38,733 nucleotides of DNA from Microbacterium sp. (lineage in GTDB: Bacteria > Actinomycetota > Actinomycetes > Actinomycetales > Microbacteriaceae). Both the position numbers and the translations under genes were made by a program. Within the stretch, counting starts at the first letter, position 1; the number at the start of each line of letters is the position of its first letter. The DNA lies in NCBI GenBank assembly GCA_002703245.1, contig NZTV01000100.1, positions 1-38,733 of the forward strand, in the 5' to 3' direction. A model generated the notes under the pieces. That model was given only the letters and a program-made list of their open reading frames with translations. It made no database searches and was not told where the DNA came from. Below are positions 1 through 7,928 of the stretch, in pieces.

Positions 1-264
1 GGGCGCACGCTCGGAACCGCGATCGCGAATCTGTGCACCGTGGTCGACCCGGAGATCGTGGTGATCGGAGGCGACATGTCCACCGCGGGAGAGGTGCTTC
101 TGGGGCCGTTGCGTGACGCGCTCGAGCAGCACACCCTCGCCACGCACGTCGGAGCGCCCAGCGTCGTCCCGGCGGAGTTCGGCGGCGAAGCGGAACTGCG
201 CGGCGCGCTCGCCGCGGCACTCGATCGCGCCCGCGAACTCGGTGCCCTGGGGGTCGCATCGTGA
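1..264 (+). CDS. ROK family protein, C-terminal part (5' end outside window)
   Basis: Partial gene open from base 1 to the TGA at 262-264; about 87 C-terminal residues are visible. The stretch PEIVVIGGDMSTAGEVLLGP is the conserved C-terminal part of the ROK (repressor/ORF/kinase) actin-like ATPase fold, where a hydrophobic strand ends in GG before the last helices. The N-terminus is missing, so it cannot be decided whether this is a sugar kinase or a XylR/NagC-like repressor with a helix-turn-helix. The next gene starts at 261 with a GTGA overlap, so the ROK gene is the first visible member of a sugar ABC transporter operon. A ROK repressor in front of xylFGH-type genes is a common actinobacterial arrangement, which favours a regulatory role (inference). 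Confidence 0.85.
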   Translation, partial: GRTLGTAIANLCTVVDPEIVVIGGDMSTAGEVLLGPLRDALEQHTLATHVGAPSVVPAEFGGEAELRGALAAALDRARELGALGVAS

Positions 265-1343
265 GCAGGATCCGACTCCGCCGCAGCCTGGCCATCGTCT
301 GCGCCCTCGCCGCGATCACCCTCGCCGGGTGCGCCCCCGCGCCCGACGCGTCGTCGCAAGAGGGCACGATCGGCCTGCTGCTGCCCGAAGCGGGCATCTC
401 GCGGTACGAGACCTCCGACCGGCCGACCTTCGAAGAGACCGTCGCCAAACGCTGCCCGGACTGCGAACTGCTCTACGCCAACGCCAATTCCAGCGCCGCG
501 CGTCAGCAGGAACAGGCGGAGGCGATGCTCGCACGGGGTGCCGATGTGCTGGTCATCGACGCCGTCGACACCGTGGCCGCCGAGAGCATCGTGGCCGCCG
601 CCACGCGTAGCGGCGCGACCGTGGTCGCCTACGACCGCTTCATCGACGATCCGGATGTCGCGGTGTACGTCTCGTTCGACTCCGAACTGATCGGCCGTCT
701 GCAGGCCGACGCGGTCGTCGACGCCCTCCCGCAGATCCGCGTGGGGGAGACCCCCGGGCTTCTCCTCCTGCACGGCTCGCCCACCGACCCGAACGCGGCG
801 GCGCTGCGTGCCGGGGTCCACGATGCCCTCCGGGACGCCGACGTCGAGATCCTCGGGGAGTTCGACGTGCCCGCATGGAGCGCGACGGAGGCGCAGGAGT
901 GGGTGGCCGGACAACTGGCGCAGCACCCGGGGCGGATCGACGGCGTGGTCGCCGCCAACGACGCCCTCGCCGGGGGTGCGATCGCCGCACTGAAAGCCGC
1001 GGGCATCGACCAGATGCCGCCGGTGTCGGGACAGGACGGTGAACTGTCCGCGATCCAGCGCATCGTCGCGGGCGACCAACTGATGACGGTGGCCAAGGCC
1101 ACCGACGACCAGGCCCGCACCGCCGCCGAGGTCGCGGTGCGTCTGCTGCGCGGGGAGGAGCCGGCCGCGCCGGGGACCCGCGATGGCATATCGAGCTTCC
1201 TGCTGGCGCCCACCAGTGTCTGGCGAGACGATATCGAACGCGTGATCATCCAGGGCCGGGTGCACTCGGCCGACGCCATCTGTACACCGCCGTACGCCGA
1301 CGCCTGCGAGCAGCTCGGTCTGACCGACAGGGAGCTTCCATGA
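261..1343 (+). CDS. sugar ABC transporter substrate-binding lipoprotein (XylF/ChvE-like)
   Basis: 360-aa extracytoplasmic sugar-binding protein. The N-terminus has basic residues (RIRLRR), a hydrophobic stretch and a lipobox LAGC with the lipidated cysteine at residue 24, so it should be anchored to the outer face of the membrane. The body is a periplasmic-binding-protein type I fold (Peripla_BP_4) with typical pieces: GTIGLLLPEAG near residue 36, ANANSSAARQQEQAEAML, VAYDRFIDDPDVAVYVSFD and GVVAANDALAGGAIAAL. These resemble the XylF/ChvE group that binds xylose, other pentoses or glucose. The GTG start at 261 overlaps the upstream ROK stop, and the stop overlaps the ATPase start (ATGA at 1340), so translation is coupled. 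The exact sugar cannot be read from sequence; a pentose is the best guess given the arabinose genes in the same window. Confidence 0.93.
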   Translation: MSRIRLRRSLAIVCALAAITLAGCAPAPDASSQEGTIGLLLPEAGISRYETSDRPTFEETVAKRCPDCELLYANANSSAARQQEQAEAMLARGADVLVIDAVDTVAAESIVAAATRSGATVVAYDRFIDDPDVAVYVSFDSELIGRLQADAVVDALPQIRVGETPGLLLLHGSPTDPNAAALRAGVHDALRDADVEILGEFDVPAWSATEAQEWVAGQLAQHPGRIDGVVAANDALAGGAIAALKAAGIDQMPPVSGQDGELSAIQRIVAGDQLMTVAKATDDQARTAAEVAVRLLRGEEPAAPGTRDGISSFLLAPTSVWRDDIERVIIQGRVHSADAICTPPYADACEQLGLTDRELP

Positions 1344-2110
1344 CAGCGGTCGTCTCACTAACGGGCGTCTCCAAGAGCTTCGGAGCCGCCCACGCGCTCG
1401 TGGACATCGATCTGGACATCCACGCCGGGGAAGTGGTCGCCGTCGTCGGCGACAACGGTGCGGGCAAGTCCACTCTGATGGGGATCGCCTCGGGTGCGAC
1501 GGCCCCCACCACCGGTGTGGTGCGCGTCGACGGCGCCGCCGTGCGGTTCGGGTCGCCCGCCGACGCGCGACGCCACGGAATCGCCGCCTCCCCGCAGGCG
1601 CTGGCGCTGTGCGGGAACCTCGACGTCGTCGAGAACCTCTACCTCGGCCACGAGGAGGCGCGGGCCGGCCTTCTCGACGAGGTCGAAATGGAACGGGGGG
1701 CCCGTGTCGTCCTCGACAGTCTCGCCGCGCGCATCCCGGATGTGAGGGTGCCGGTGCATGCCCTCTCCGGCGGCCAGCGTCGCAGCGTCGCCATCGCCCG
1801 CACCCTGCTCGGCGACCCACGGGTCGTGCTGTTGGATGAGCCGACGAACGCCCTCGGCGTGCGCCAGACCGCCCAGATCCTCACGCTCATCGGCCGATTG
1901 CGATCGCGCGGTCACGCCGTCGTGCTCGCCAGCCACTCGATCACCGACGTGCTCGCCGTCTCGGACCGCGTGATCGTCCTGCGACTCGGGCGCCTGGTCG
2001 CCGAATACGACGCCGCGCAGACGACCGCCGAACAGCTGCTGGGGGCGATCACGGGCGCCACGGCGCCGATGGGCCACGCGGCACCGGATGGCGGAGGGTG
2101 GCGCGGATGA
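1340..2110 (+). CDS. sugar ABC transporter ATP-binding protein, single-domain (XylG-like)
   Basis: 256-aa ATPase that drives sugar import with the neighbouring permease. Walker A is GDNGAGKST (residues 37-45), the Q-loop lies in IAASPQALALCGNLDVVENL, the ABC signature is LSGGQ (142-146), Walker B is RVVLLDE (161-167) and the switch histidine is in LASHS. LALCxNLDVVENLYLG is typical of the CUT2 (ribose/xylose) ATPases. Classical CUT2 ATPases such as E. coli XylG are about 510 aa with two ABC domains; this one has a single domain, so it must work as a homodimer. Single-domain versions are known in actinobacterial xylose-type operons. It overlaps both neighbours by ATGA. Confidence 0.93.
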   Translation: MTAVVSLTGVSKSFGAAHALVDIDLDIHAGEVVAVVGDNGAGKSTLMGIASGATAPTTGVVRVDGAAVRFGSPADARRHGIAASPQALALCGNLDVVENLYLGHEEARAGLLDEVEMERGARVVLDSLAARIPDVRVPVHALSGGQRRSVAIARTLLGDPRVVLLDEPTNALGVRQTAQILTLIGRLRSRGHAVVLASHSITDVLAVSDRVIVLRLGRLVAEYDAAQTTAEQLLGAITGATAPMGHAAPDGGGWRG

Positions 2111-3291
2111 ACCTCGCAGAGCACTGGAGGCGCATGCGCGACGGCGAGCGCCCGGTCTTCCCTATCGTGATCGCGCTGGTGGTCATCTGGGTGATCCTCG
2201 GCTTCGCGTCCCCCGCTTTCTGGGCACCCGACAACCTCGTCAATCTCTCCCTGCAGTCGGTGTCGACGGGCATCATCGCGCTGGGGGTCGTCATCGTGCT
2301 GCTGATCGGGCAGATCGACCTCTCGGTCGGCGCCGTCAGCGGGCTCGCCGCGGCGATCGCCGCCGTGACGGCGATGTCGTGGGGGTGGCCCCTCGCGATC
2401 GCGGTGGTCTCCGCTCTCGCGGTCGGAGCGATCATCGGGGTGCTCTACGGTGTGCTGATCGCCCGTGTCGGCCTGCCCGGATTCGTCCTCACCCTCGCCG
2501 GACTCCTCATCGCCACGGGCCTGCAATGGCAGATCCTCGGCGACGCCGGGTCGATCAACCTCCCGTTCGACTCCTGGCTCGTGCGGTTCACCCAGACCGC
2601 GTTCGTCCCGACACCGGTGGCGTGGGTGCTCGTCGCGCTCGCCGTCGTCGGCACCGCCGTCCCGCGCGTGATCGCCCGGCGTCGGCGCCGTGCCGCCGAC
2701 CTGGGCGCCGAGAGCGTCGGTGCGATCGCGCTCAAGACGCTCCTGGTCGCGGTTCTGCTCGCCGTGCCGGTCGCCTACCTCTCCCAGGCGCGCGGGGTCG
2801 GCTGGAGTGTCGTGCTGTTCGTGGCCCTCGTGTGGACAGCCGACATCCTGTTGCGTCGCACGCGCTGGGGGCGCGGGATCCGCGCGATCGGCGGGGGCCA
2901 CCACGCGGCACGGCTGGCCGGAGTGCCGGTGCGACGCATCGTCGTCAGCGCCTTCGTCGCCTGCTCCACGCTGGCCGCGCTCGGCGGAGTCCTCGCGGCC
3001 GGGCGACTCGCGGCGGCCAATCAGAGCTCCGGCGGGGGAGAACTGTTCCTGATCGCGATCGCGGCCGCCATCGTCGGGGGCACGAGCCTGTACGGCGGCC
3101 GCGGCAACGCCTGGTCCGCCCTCGTCGGCATCCTCATCATCCAGTCGATCGCCAACGGCCTGACTCTGATCGACCTCGACGCGTCGGCGCGCAACATCGC
3201 CACCGGGGTCGTGCTCGTGCTCGCGGTCACGATCGACACGCTGCTCAGTCGGCGTCGTCGCCCGTTCGCGGCGACCGGCGACGTCTTCTGA
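2107..3291 (+). CDS. sugar ABC transporter permease (XylH-like)
   Basis: 394-aa polytopic membrane protein of the CUT2/BPD_transp_2 family. The segment SVSTGIIALGVVIVLLIGQI followed by DLSVG is the hallmark of ribose/xylose permeases (RbsC/XylH). About ten hydrophobic segments are visible, starting with VFPIVIALVVIWVILGFASP. A cytoplasmic arginine-rich loop RVIARRRRRAADLG divides the two halves, and the conserved RIxGGNxxAARxxGI-like loop appears as RAIGGGHHAARLAGVPV. The start is taken at ATG 2107 because it forms an ATGA overlap with the ATPase stop; the in-frame GTG at 2098 is three codons upstream and less likely. It ends the importer operon and faces the minus-strand transsulfuration genes with only 6 bp between stops. 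Confidence 0.92.
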   Translation: MNLAEHWRRMRDGERPVFPIVIALVVIWVILGFASPAFWAPDNLVNLSLQSVSTGIIALGVVIVLLIGQIDLSVGAVSGLAAAIAAVTAMSWGWPLAIAVVSALAVGAIIGVLYGVLIARVGLPGFVLTLAGLLIATGLQWQILGDAGSINLPFDSWLVRFTQTAFVPTPVAWVLVALAVVGTAVPRVIARRRRRAADLGAESVGAIALKTLLVAVLLAVPVAYLSQARGVGWSVVLFVALVWTADILLRRTRWGRGIRAIGGGHHAARLAGVPVRRIVVSAFVACSTLAALGGVLAAGRLAAANQSSGGGELFLIAIAAAIVGGTSLYGGRGNAWSALVGILIIQSIANGLTLIDLDASARNIATGVVLVLAVTIDTLLSRRRRPFAATGDVF

Positions 3292-3308
3292 CCCGCGTCA
3301 GTCGCGGG
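3292..3308. terminator. short hairpin between convergent stops
   Basis: CCCGCG, a five-base loop, then CGCGGG, directly after the permease stop and running into the last codons of the minus-strand 137-aa gene. The stem is short (6 bp, all GC) with no T-run, so it is only a possible bidirectional terminator. Confidence 0.35.
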
Positions 3309-3711
3309 CGTCGGGGAGCACGAACGTCTGTCGCGCGATCGGGGATCCGAGGGTCTCGGGGGTGTAGTGGCGCGAGAGCAGATCGGCGTCGAACAGGTCC
3401 GGGTGCGCGCTTTCGAACTCCTCGAAGTCGGCCCCGGGGCCGCTCTCCCACAGTCGCCGCCGGACGAGCGCGAGGAAGGCGACCGTGATCGTCTCGTGGT
3501 ATTTGTCGGACTTGCCGAGCGCGGCCGCGTACCTGCGTATGGACCGCTGCACCCGGGCCAGGGCGGTCGGGAAATCCGCGTCGATCGAGCTGAGATAGGC
3601 CAGGCGGACGTGTCCGCGATGGTCGAACGCCTTCGGAGGCAGCGTGCAGTCGTCGAGCGCGTCGAGGAACTCGTCGTCGGTCATCGGGGCCTTTCGGGAG
3701 TGCGCTGTCAT
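3298..3711 (-). CDS. conserved protein of unknown function in transsulfuration operon
   Basis: 137-aa protein that I do not recognise as a named family with certainty. It has no signal peptide or membrane segment. The N-terminal half holds FDHRGHVRLAYLSS, a motif found in small uncharacterised bacterial proteins that have F-x-H-x-x-H-V-R-x-A followed by a conserved ALGKSDKYHETITVAFLALV-like helix with a second histidine. The spaced histidines could bind a metal or heme (inference only). The start at 3711 is supported by an ATGA overlap with the metB stop (3708-3710), so it is translated with metB; the internal ATG at codon 10 (MTDDEF) is an alternative. Its place behind cbs and metB suggests a connection to sulfur or PLP chemistry, but co-transcription alone does not prove it. 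Confidence 0.8.
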   Translation of the reverse strand: MTAHSRKAPMTDDEFLDALDDCTLPPKAFDHRGHVRLAYLSSIDADFPTALARVQRSIRRYAAALGKSDKYHETITVAFLALVRRRLWESGPGADFEEFESAHPDLFDADLLSRHYTPETLGSPIARQTFVLPDARD

Positions 3712-4871
3712 CGCGTCGCGGTGTCCAGGGCCTGGTCGATGTCGGCCAGGAGGTCGCCGACGCCCTCGATGCCGACCGAGAGGCGCACGAGAGTCTCCGG
3801 TACGGCGAGCTCGGTCCCCCGCACCGACGCGTGGGTCATGGCGTCAGGGTAGTTCAACAGGGATTCCACCCCACCCAGCGACTCGGCGAGCGTGAACAGC
3901 GTCGTCGCCTCCGAGAACGCCCGCGCCTGCGCACCGGTGGACAGCTCGAGCGAGACGATGCCGCCGAAGCCCGCCATCTGCGCGGCGGCGATCTCGTGGC
4001 CCGGGTGTGTCGCCAGACCGGGATAGTGCACCGCGCCGACCCGCGGATCCTCCGCCAACGCCTCGGCGATGCGCTGGGCGTTCGCGCCGTGGCGCTCCAT
4101 CCGGATTCCGAGGGTCTTGATCCCGCGGGTGGTCAGCCACGCATCCAGCGGTCCGGAGACGGCGCCGGCGGCGAACTGCAGGAACTTCGTCTTGTCGTGG
4201 ATCTCGGCGTCGGAGGTCATGACCGCGCCCCCGACGACGTCCGAGTGGCCACCGAGGTACTTGGTCGCGGAGTGCACCACGACGTCGGCGCCGAGCGCGA
4301 GGGGGCGCTGCAGCGCGGGGGTCGCGAACGTGTTGTCGACCACCAACAGTGCGCCCACGGCGTGGGCGGTCCGCGCCAGGGCGGCGATGTCGGTCACGCG
4401 TAGCAACGGGTTGCTCGGTGTCTCCACCCACACCAGGTTCGGTGTGCTCTCGGCCAGGGCGTTCTCGACGGCGGTGGGGTCGCTCAGATCGGCGACGCGC
4501 ACGGTGACGCCCCACGGCACGAGGATCTTCGAGATCAGGCGGTACGTGCCGCCGTAGGCGTCGTCACCGAGGAGGATCTCATCGCCCGGGCGGAGCACCG
4601 CGCGCAACAGCGCATCCTCGGCGGCCAGACCCGACGCGAACGACAGCCCGAATTCCGCGCCTTCGATGGCGGCGAGTTGCCGCTCCAGCGCGGCGCGCGT
4701 GGGGTTGCCGGCGCGGCCGTAGTCGTAGCCGTCGCGGAGGTGCCCGATGCCGTCCTGCACGAACGTCGACGAGAAGTGCACCGGCGGGATCACGGCGCCC
4801 GTCGACGCGTCGGGGTCTTGGCCGGCGTGCACGGCGAGGCTGTTGAAGTCGCGGGCGAGGGGGGAGCTCAT
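3708..4871 (-). CDS. metB: cystathionine gamma-synthase
   Basis: 387-aa PLP enzyme of the Cys/Met metabolism family (fold type I). It joins an activated homoserine and cysteine into cystathionine, or catalyses the related gamma-lyase step. Visible motifs are YDYGRAGNPTRAALE (residues about 49-63), SGLAAEDAL, VVDNTFATP and HSATKYLGGHSD with the PLP lysine at K204. The C-terminus has SLGGVESLLNYPDAMTHAS, where SLGGxES is typical. The start is set at ATG 4871 (MSSPLARDF) because it overlaps the upstream cbs stop by ATGA; the longer frame to 4925 adds only an arginine-rich shadow of cbs. Together with cbs it makes a cysteine/homocysteine interconversion operon. Gamma-synthase versus gamma-lyase activity cannot be separated from sequence alone. 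Confidence 0.92.
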   Translation of the reverse strand: MSSPLARDFNSLAVHAGQDPDASTGAVIPPVHFSSTFVQDGIGHLRDGYDYGRAGNPTRAALERQLAAIEGAEFGLSFASGLAAEDALLRAVLRPGDEILLGDDAYGGTYRLISKILVPWGVTVRVADLSDPTAVENALAESTPNLVWVETPSNPLLRVTDIAALARTAHAVGALLVVDNTFATPALQRPLALGADVVVHSATKYLGGHSDVVGGAVMTSDAEIHDKTKFLQFAAGAVSGPLDAWLTTRGIKTLGIRMERHGANAQRIAEALAEDPRVGAVHYPGLATHPGHEIAAAQMAGFGGIVSLELSTGAQARAFSEATTLFTLAESLGGVESLLNYPDAMTHASVRGTELAVPETLVRLSVGIEGVGDLLADIDQALDTATR

Positions 4872-5851
4872 GGGGTGTCCTCGGGGTCGGTGTCGTCGGA
4901 TGACGACAGGTGGGTGTCCAGCCACGCGTCGTCGAAGAGTTTGTTGAGGTAGCCGCGGCCGCCGTCGGCCAGCAGCACGACCACGACGGCGTCTTCGGGC
5001 AGGTCCCGTGCCGTGCGCACGGCGGCGACGACGGCCATGCCGCTCGAGCCGCCGACGAGCAGGCCCTCCTCGGTGGCGAGGCGCCGGGTCATCTCGAACG
5101 ACTCGGCGTCCGACACGCGCTCGAAACCGTCGACGGCATCCGGGTCGAAGTTCGGGGGGATGAAGTCCTCGCCGACGCCTTCGACGAGGAACCCGTGCAC
5201 CGGGCCGCCGGAGTAGATCGAACCGACGGGGTCGGCGCCGATCACCTGCACGCGTCCGTCGGAGACCTCGTGCAGGTAGCGGCCGGTGCCGGAGATGGTC
5301 CCGGCGGTGCCGACACCGGCGACGAAGTGGGTCACCCTGCCGTCGGTGTCGCGCCAGATCTCCGGTCCCGTCGTCTCGTAGTGGCTGCGGGGCGCGGCTG
5401 GATTGGAGAACTGGTCGGGTTTGAAGGCGCCGGGGATCTCTCGCGCAAGCCGGTCGGAGACGGAGTAGTACGAGTCGGGATGCTCGGGCGGCACGGAGGT
5501 GGGGACCTCCACGATCTCGGCGCCGTACGCACGCAGGGTCGCCACCTTGTCGCCGGCGAACTTGTCCGGCACCACGCAGATCATGCGATATCCACGCTGC
5601 TGGGCGATGATCGCCAGGGCCACACCGGTATTGCCACTGGTGGGCTCGACGATCGTGCCGCCCGGGCCCAGGTGACCGGCACGTTCGGCCTCGTCGATCA
5701 TGGCCACCGCGATGCGGTCCTTCGCCGATCCCCCCGGGTTGAGGTACTCGACCTTGGCAAGCACGGTCGCCCGGATGCCCTCGGTCACCTTCGTGAGGCG
5801 GACGAGCGGAGTGTTGCCGATGAGCTCGGCGATCGATTCGGCGTATCGCAC
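4868..5851 (-). CDS. cbs: cystathionine beta-synthase, catalytic domain only
   Basis: 327-aa PLP enzyme of fold type II that condenses serine (or O-acetylserine) with homocysteine. The PLP lysine is K44 in LNPGGSAKDRI; PTSGNTG follows near residue 70; the phosphate-binding loop is GVGTAGTISGTG; VEGVGEDFIP and GGSSGMAVVAAV are cystathionine beta-synthase-like rather than CysK-like. The protein stops about 30 residues after the catalytic fold with an acidic tail (SSSDDTDPED), so it lacks the C-terminal pair of CBS domains that makes mycobacterial and many actinobacterial homologues about 460 aa. The start is GTG at 5851, preceded by an AGGA-type ribosome site. First gene of an operon with metB and the 137-aa protein. 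A cysteine synthase role is the alternative. Confidence 0.9.
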   Translation of the reverse strand: MRYAESIAELIGNTPLVRLTKVTEGIRATVLAKVEYLNPGGSAKDRIAVAMIDEAERAGHLGPGGTIVEPTSGNTGVALAIIAQQRGYRMICVVPDKFAGDKVATLRAYGAEIVEVPTSVPPEHPDSYYSVSDRLAREIPGAFKPDQFSNPAAPRSHYETTGPEIWRDTDGRVTHFVAGVGTAGTISGTGRYLHEVSDGRVQVIGADPVGSIYSGGPVHGFLVEGVGEDFIPPNFDPDAVDGFERVSDAESFEMTRRLATEEGLLVGGSSGMAVVAAVRTARDLPEDAVVVVLLADGGRGYLNKLFDDAWLDTHLSSSDDTDPEDTP

Positions 5852-6012
5852 GGGTGGTCCTGAGGTGTCGTGGCCGCGGACGGGCGCGCGGCGGGAGGGT
5901 TGTTCGAGGGGCGCGGAAGCGCTACAGACAACAGTGACACGTCGGGAACATGTCGGCCATTCTGCCCGTCATGCGACGGTCGCACGATCCCACGGCGTCA
6001 CACGAGGACACA

Positions 6013-6873
6013 TCACCGGCTCAGGGACGTGAACCGGCGCACCGACAGCGGGACGAACACCAGGAACATCGCCACGGTGAACATGAGCACATAGACCACC
6101 GGATGCTCCAGCGGCCACGAGGCGGTGGATCCGGCGCTGGTCGGGGCGTTCCCGAACAGCTCGCGGACCGCCTGGACCAGCGCCGACACCGGGTTCCACT
6201 CGGCGAACACGCGCAGCGGACCGGGCAGGTTCTCGCTCGGCACGAACGCGTTGGAGATGAACGTCGCGGGGAACAGGATCAAGAACGAGGCGTTGTTGAT
6301 CACCTCGGGGCTGCGCACGATCAGCCCGAGGAAGGCCATCACCCAGGAGAAGGCGTAGGAGAACAACAGCAGCAGGCCGACGCCGGCGAGGAAGTCCAGC
6401 ACCGACGACTCCACCCGCCAGCCGACGATGAAGCCGGTGAGCATCATCACGATCAGCGAGAGCACGTTGATCGCGAGGTCGCCCACCGTGCGGCCGATCA
6501 GCACCGCGGAGCCGTTCATCGGCAGGGTGCGGAAGCGGTCGATGATGCCGTCCTTGAGGTCCTGCGCCATCGCCGAGCCGGAGTAGGTGGATCCGAACAC
6601 GATCGTCTGCGCGAAGATGCCGGCCATGAGGAACGACGTGTAGTCCTCACCCTCGACGGCGATCGACGACCCGAAGACGAACGTGAACAGCAGCACGAAC
6701 ATGATCGGTTGGATGAGGGTGAACACCAGGATGTCGGGCACGCGCACGATCTTTTTGATGCTGCGCCAGGTCGTCACGTAGCCGTCGGAGAGGAACCTGC
6801 TGAACGCGGAGCCCGGCTGCGGGGTGAGGGTGCGTCGGACCGGTCGGACGGTTCCGTGATCGGTCGTGCTCAT
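6013..6873 (-). CDS. ABC-2 type exporter permease (DrrB-like)
   Basis: 286-aa membrane protein with about six hydrophobic segments, of the ABC-2 transporter family used for drug, lipid or polyketide export. The amphipathic N-terminal part TWRSIKKIVRVPDILVFTLI precedes the first membrane helix. GTxxSGxAMAxDLKDGIIDRFRTLPM, seen here as GSTYSGSAMAQDLKDGIIDR, is the characteristic cytoplasmic loop of the daunorubicin-resistance (DrrB) group. NPVSALVQAVRELFGN near the C-terminus is also typical. Its ATG overlaps the stop of the ATPase gene upstream (ATGA at 6870-6873), giving a coupled two-gene exporter. The substrate is unknown. Confidence 0.93.
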   Translation of the reverse strand: MSTTDHGTVRPVRRTLTPQPGSAFSRFLSDGYVTTWRSIKKIVRVPDILVFTLIQPIMFVLLFTFVFGSSIAVEGEDYTSFLMAGIFAQTIVFGSTYSGSAMAQDLKDGIIDRFRTLPMNGSAVLIGRTVGDLAINVLSLIVMMLTGFIVGWRVESSVLDFLAGVGLLLLFSYAFSWVMAFLGLIVRSPEVINNASFLILFPATFISNAFVPSENLPGPLRVFAEWNPVSALVQAVRELFGNAPTSAGSTASWPLEHPVVYVLMFTVAMFLVFVPLSVRRFTSLSR

Positions 6874-7856
6874 GCCGCCGTCTCCTCGTCGTCGGCACCG
6901 GCGTCGGTCTCGGCGGTGTGCCCGGTCAGTTGCAAGAACACGTCGTCGAGGGTGGGGCGACGCATGCCGGCGTCATGGAGCGCGATCCCCGCGGTGGCGG
7001 CCTCGGCCATGATGCTCGCAAGTGCCGGGGCGCCTTCGGCGACCGGGACGATCAGCGTGCGCGCGCCGTCTGAGGTGGCATCGGCCGTGCCGTGGCGCTG
7101 CAGGATGGCGCGCGCCGCCGCGGCGTCGGACTCGTCGACGAGTGTCACGGCGACGCGCTGGCCGCCGACGGACGCCTTGAGCTGGTCGGCCGTCCCCTCG
7201 GCGATGACCCGACCGCTGTCGATGATCGATATCGAGTCGGCCAGTCGGTCGGCCTCCTCCAGATACTGCGTGGTCAGCAGTACCGTGGTGCCCCCGTCGA
7301 CGAGGGACTCGATGATCTCCCATAGCGCCAGGCGGCTGCGGGGGTCCAGCCCCGTCGTCGGCTCGTCGAGGAAGAGCACGGGCGGATTGATGACGAGTGC
7401 GCCCGCCAGGTCGATGCGCCGTCGCATGCCGCCGGAGAAGCCCTTCACCGGCCGGTTCTGCGCGTCGACCAGGTCGAACAGCTCGATGAGTTCGTTCGCC
7501 CGCCGCGTCGCCTCCTTGCGGCCCAGGTGGTACAGCAGCCCGACCATCAGCAGGTTCTCGAACCCGGTGAGGTTCTCGTCGACGGCGGCGTACTGGCCGC
7601 TCGCACCGCTCATGCGCCGGATCGCCTGCGGGTCGGAGAGCACGTCGACCCCGTCGATCACCGCCGATCCGGCGTCGGGTCGGATGAGTGTCGTGAGGAC
7701 TTTGACCGTGGTGGTCTTGCCCGCGCCGTTGGGGCCGAGCAGGGCCGTGACCGTGCCTTCGGGCACGGACAGATCCAATCCGTCGAGGGCACGCAACACC
7801 GGCGCACCCTTGGGTCGGTACGTCTTGACGAGTCCGCTCGCCTCGATGAACGCCAT
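6870..7856 (-). CDS. ABC exporter ATP-binding protein (DrrA-like)
   Basis: 328-aa ATPase partner of the DrrB-like permease. Walker A is GPNGAGKT (residues 41-48), the signature is FSGGM, Walker B is PVLFLDEPTTGLD, and the switch histidine position reads TTQYLEEAD, where Q replaces the usual H as is normal in DrrA proteins (TTQYLEEADxLAD). The C-terminal 100 residues form the DrrA-specific extension (DUF4162-like) ending RRPTLDDVFLQLTGHTAE, plus a low-complexity acidic tail. It is the first gene of a two-gene operon. No dedicated regulator adjoins it, but a 12-bp palindrome lies in the 72-bp upstream gap. Confidence 0.93.
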   Translation of the reverse strand: MAFIEASGLVKTYRPKGAPVLRALDGLDLSVPEGTVTALLGPNGAGKTTTVKVLTTLIRPDAGSAVIDGVDVLSDPQAIRRMSGASGQYAAVDENLTGFENLLMVGLLYHLGRKEATRRANELIELFDLVDAQNRPVKGFSGGMRRRIDLAGALVINPPVLFLDEPTTGLDPRSRLALWEIIESLVDGGTTVLLTTQYLEEADRLADSISIIDSGRVIAEGTADQLKASVGGQRVAVTLVDESDAAAARAILQRHGTADATSDGARTLIVPVAEGAPALASIMAEAATAGIALHDAGMRRPTLDDVFLQLTGHTAETDAGADDEETAA

Positions 7857-7858
7857 GT

Positions 7859-7906
7859 CCGGATGGTAGTGCCCTCCGATGACATCCGGGCGAACGACCG
7901 CGGTCG
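7859..7906. promoter_or_regulatory. dyad symmetries upstream of drrAB
   Basis: The gap upstream of the minus-strand ATPase holds an inverted pair CCGGATG (7859-7865) and CATCCGG (7883-7889), then a perfect 12-bp palindrome CGACCGCGGTCG (7895-7906). They could be operators for the exporter operon or the 3' hairpin of the upstream dioxygenase gene. No clear -10/-35 pair could be fixed here. Confidence 0.35.
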
Positions 7907-7928
7907 CCGGGTGCCGACCTCGGTGGGC

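Noticed and set aside
4872..4925. Longer metB start adding 18 residues
   Set aside because: The added part is a Pro/Arg-rich shadow of the cbs end; ATG 4871 gives an ATGA overlap and begins at the conserved family N-terminus.
5950..7869. Plus-strand open frame of 639 codons antisense to the DrrAB exporter
   Set aside because: Low-complexity His/Asp/Arg-rich and Ser/Arg-rich shadow; the minus strand carries two complete ABC exporter genes with all motifs.
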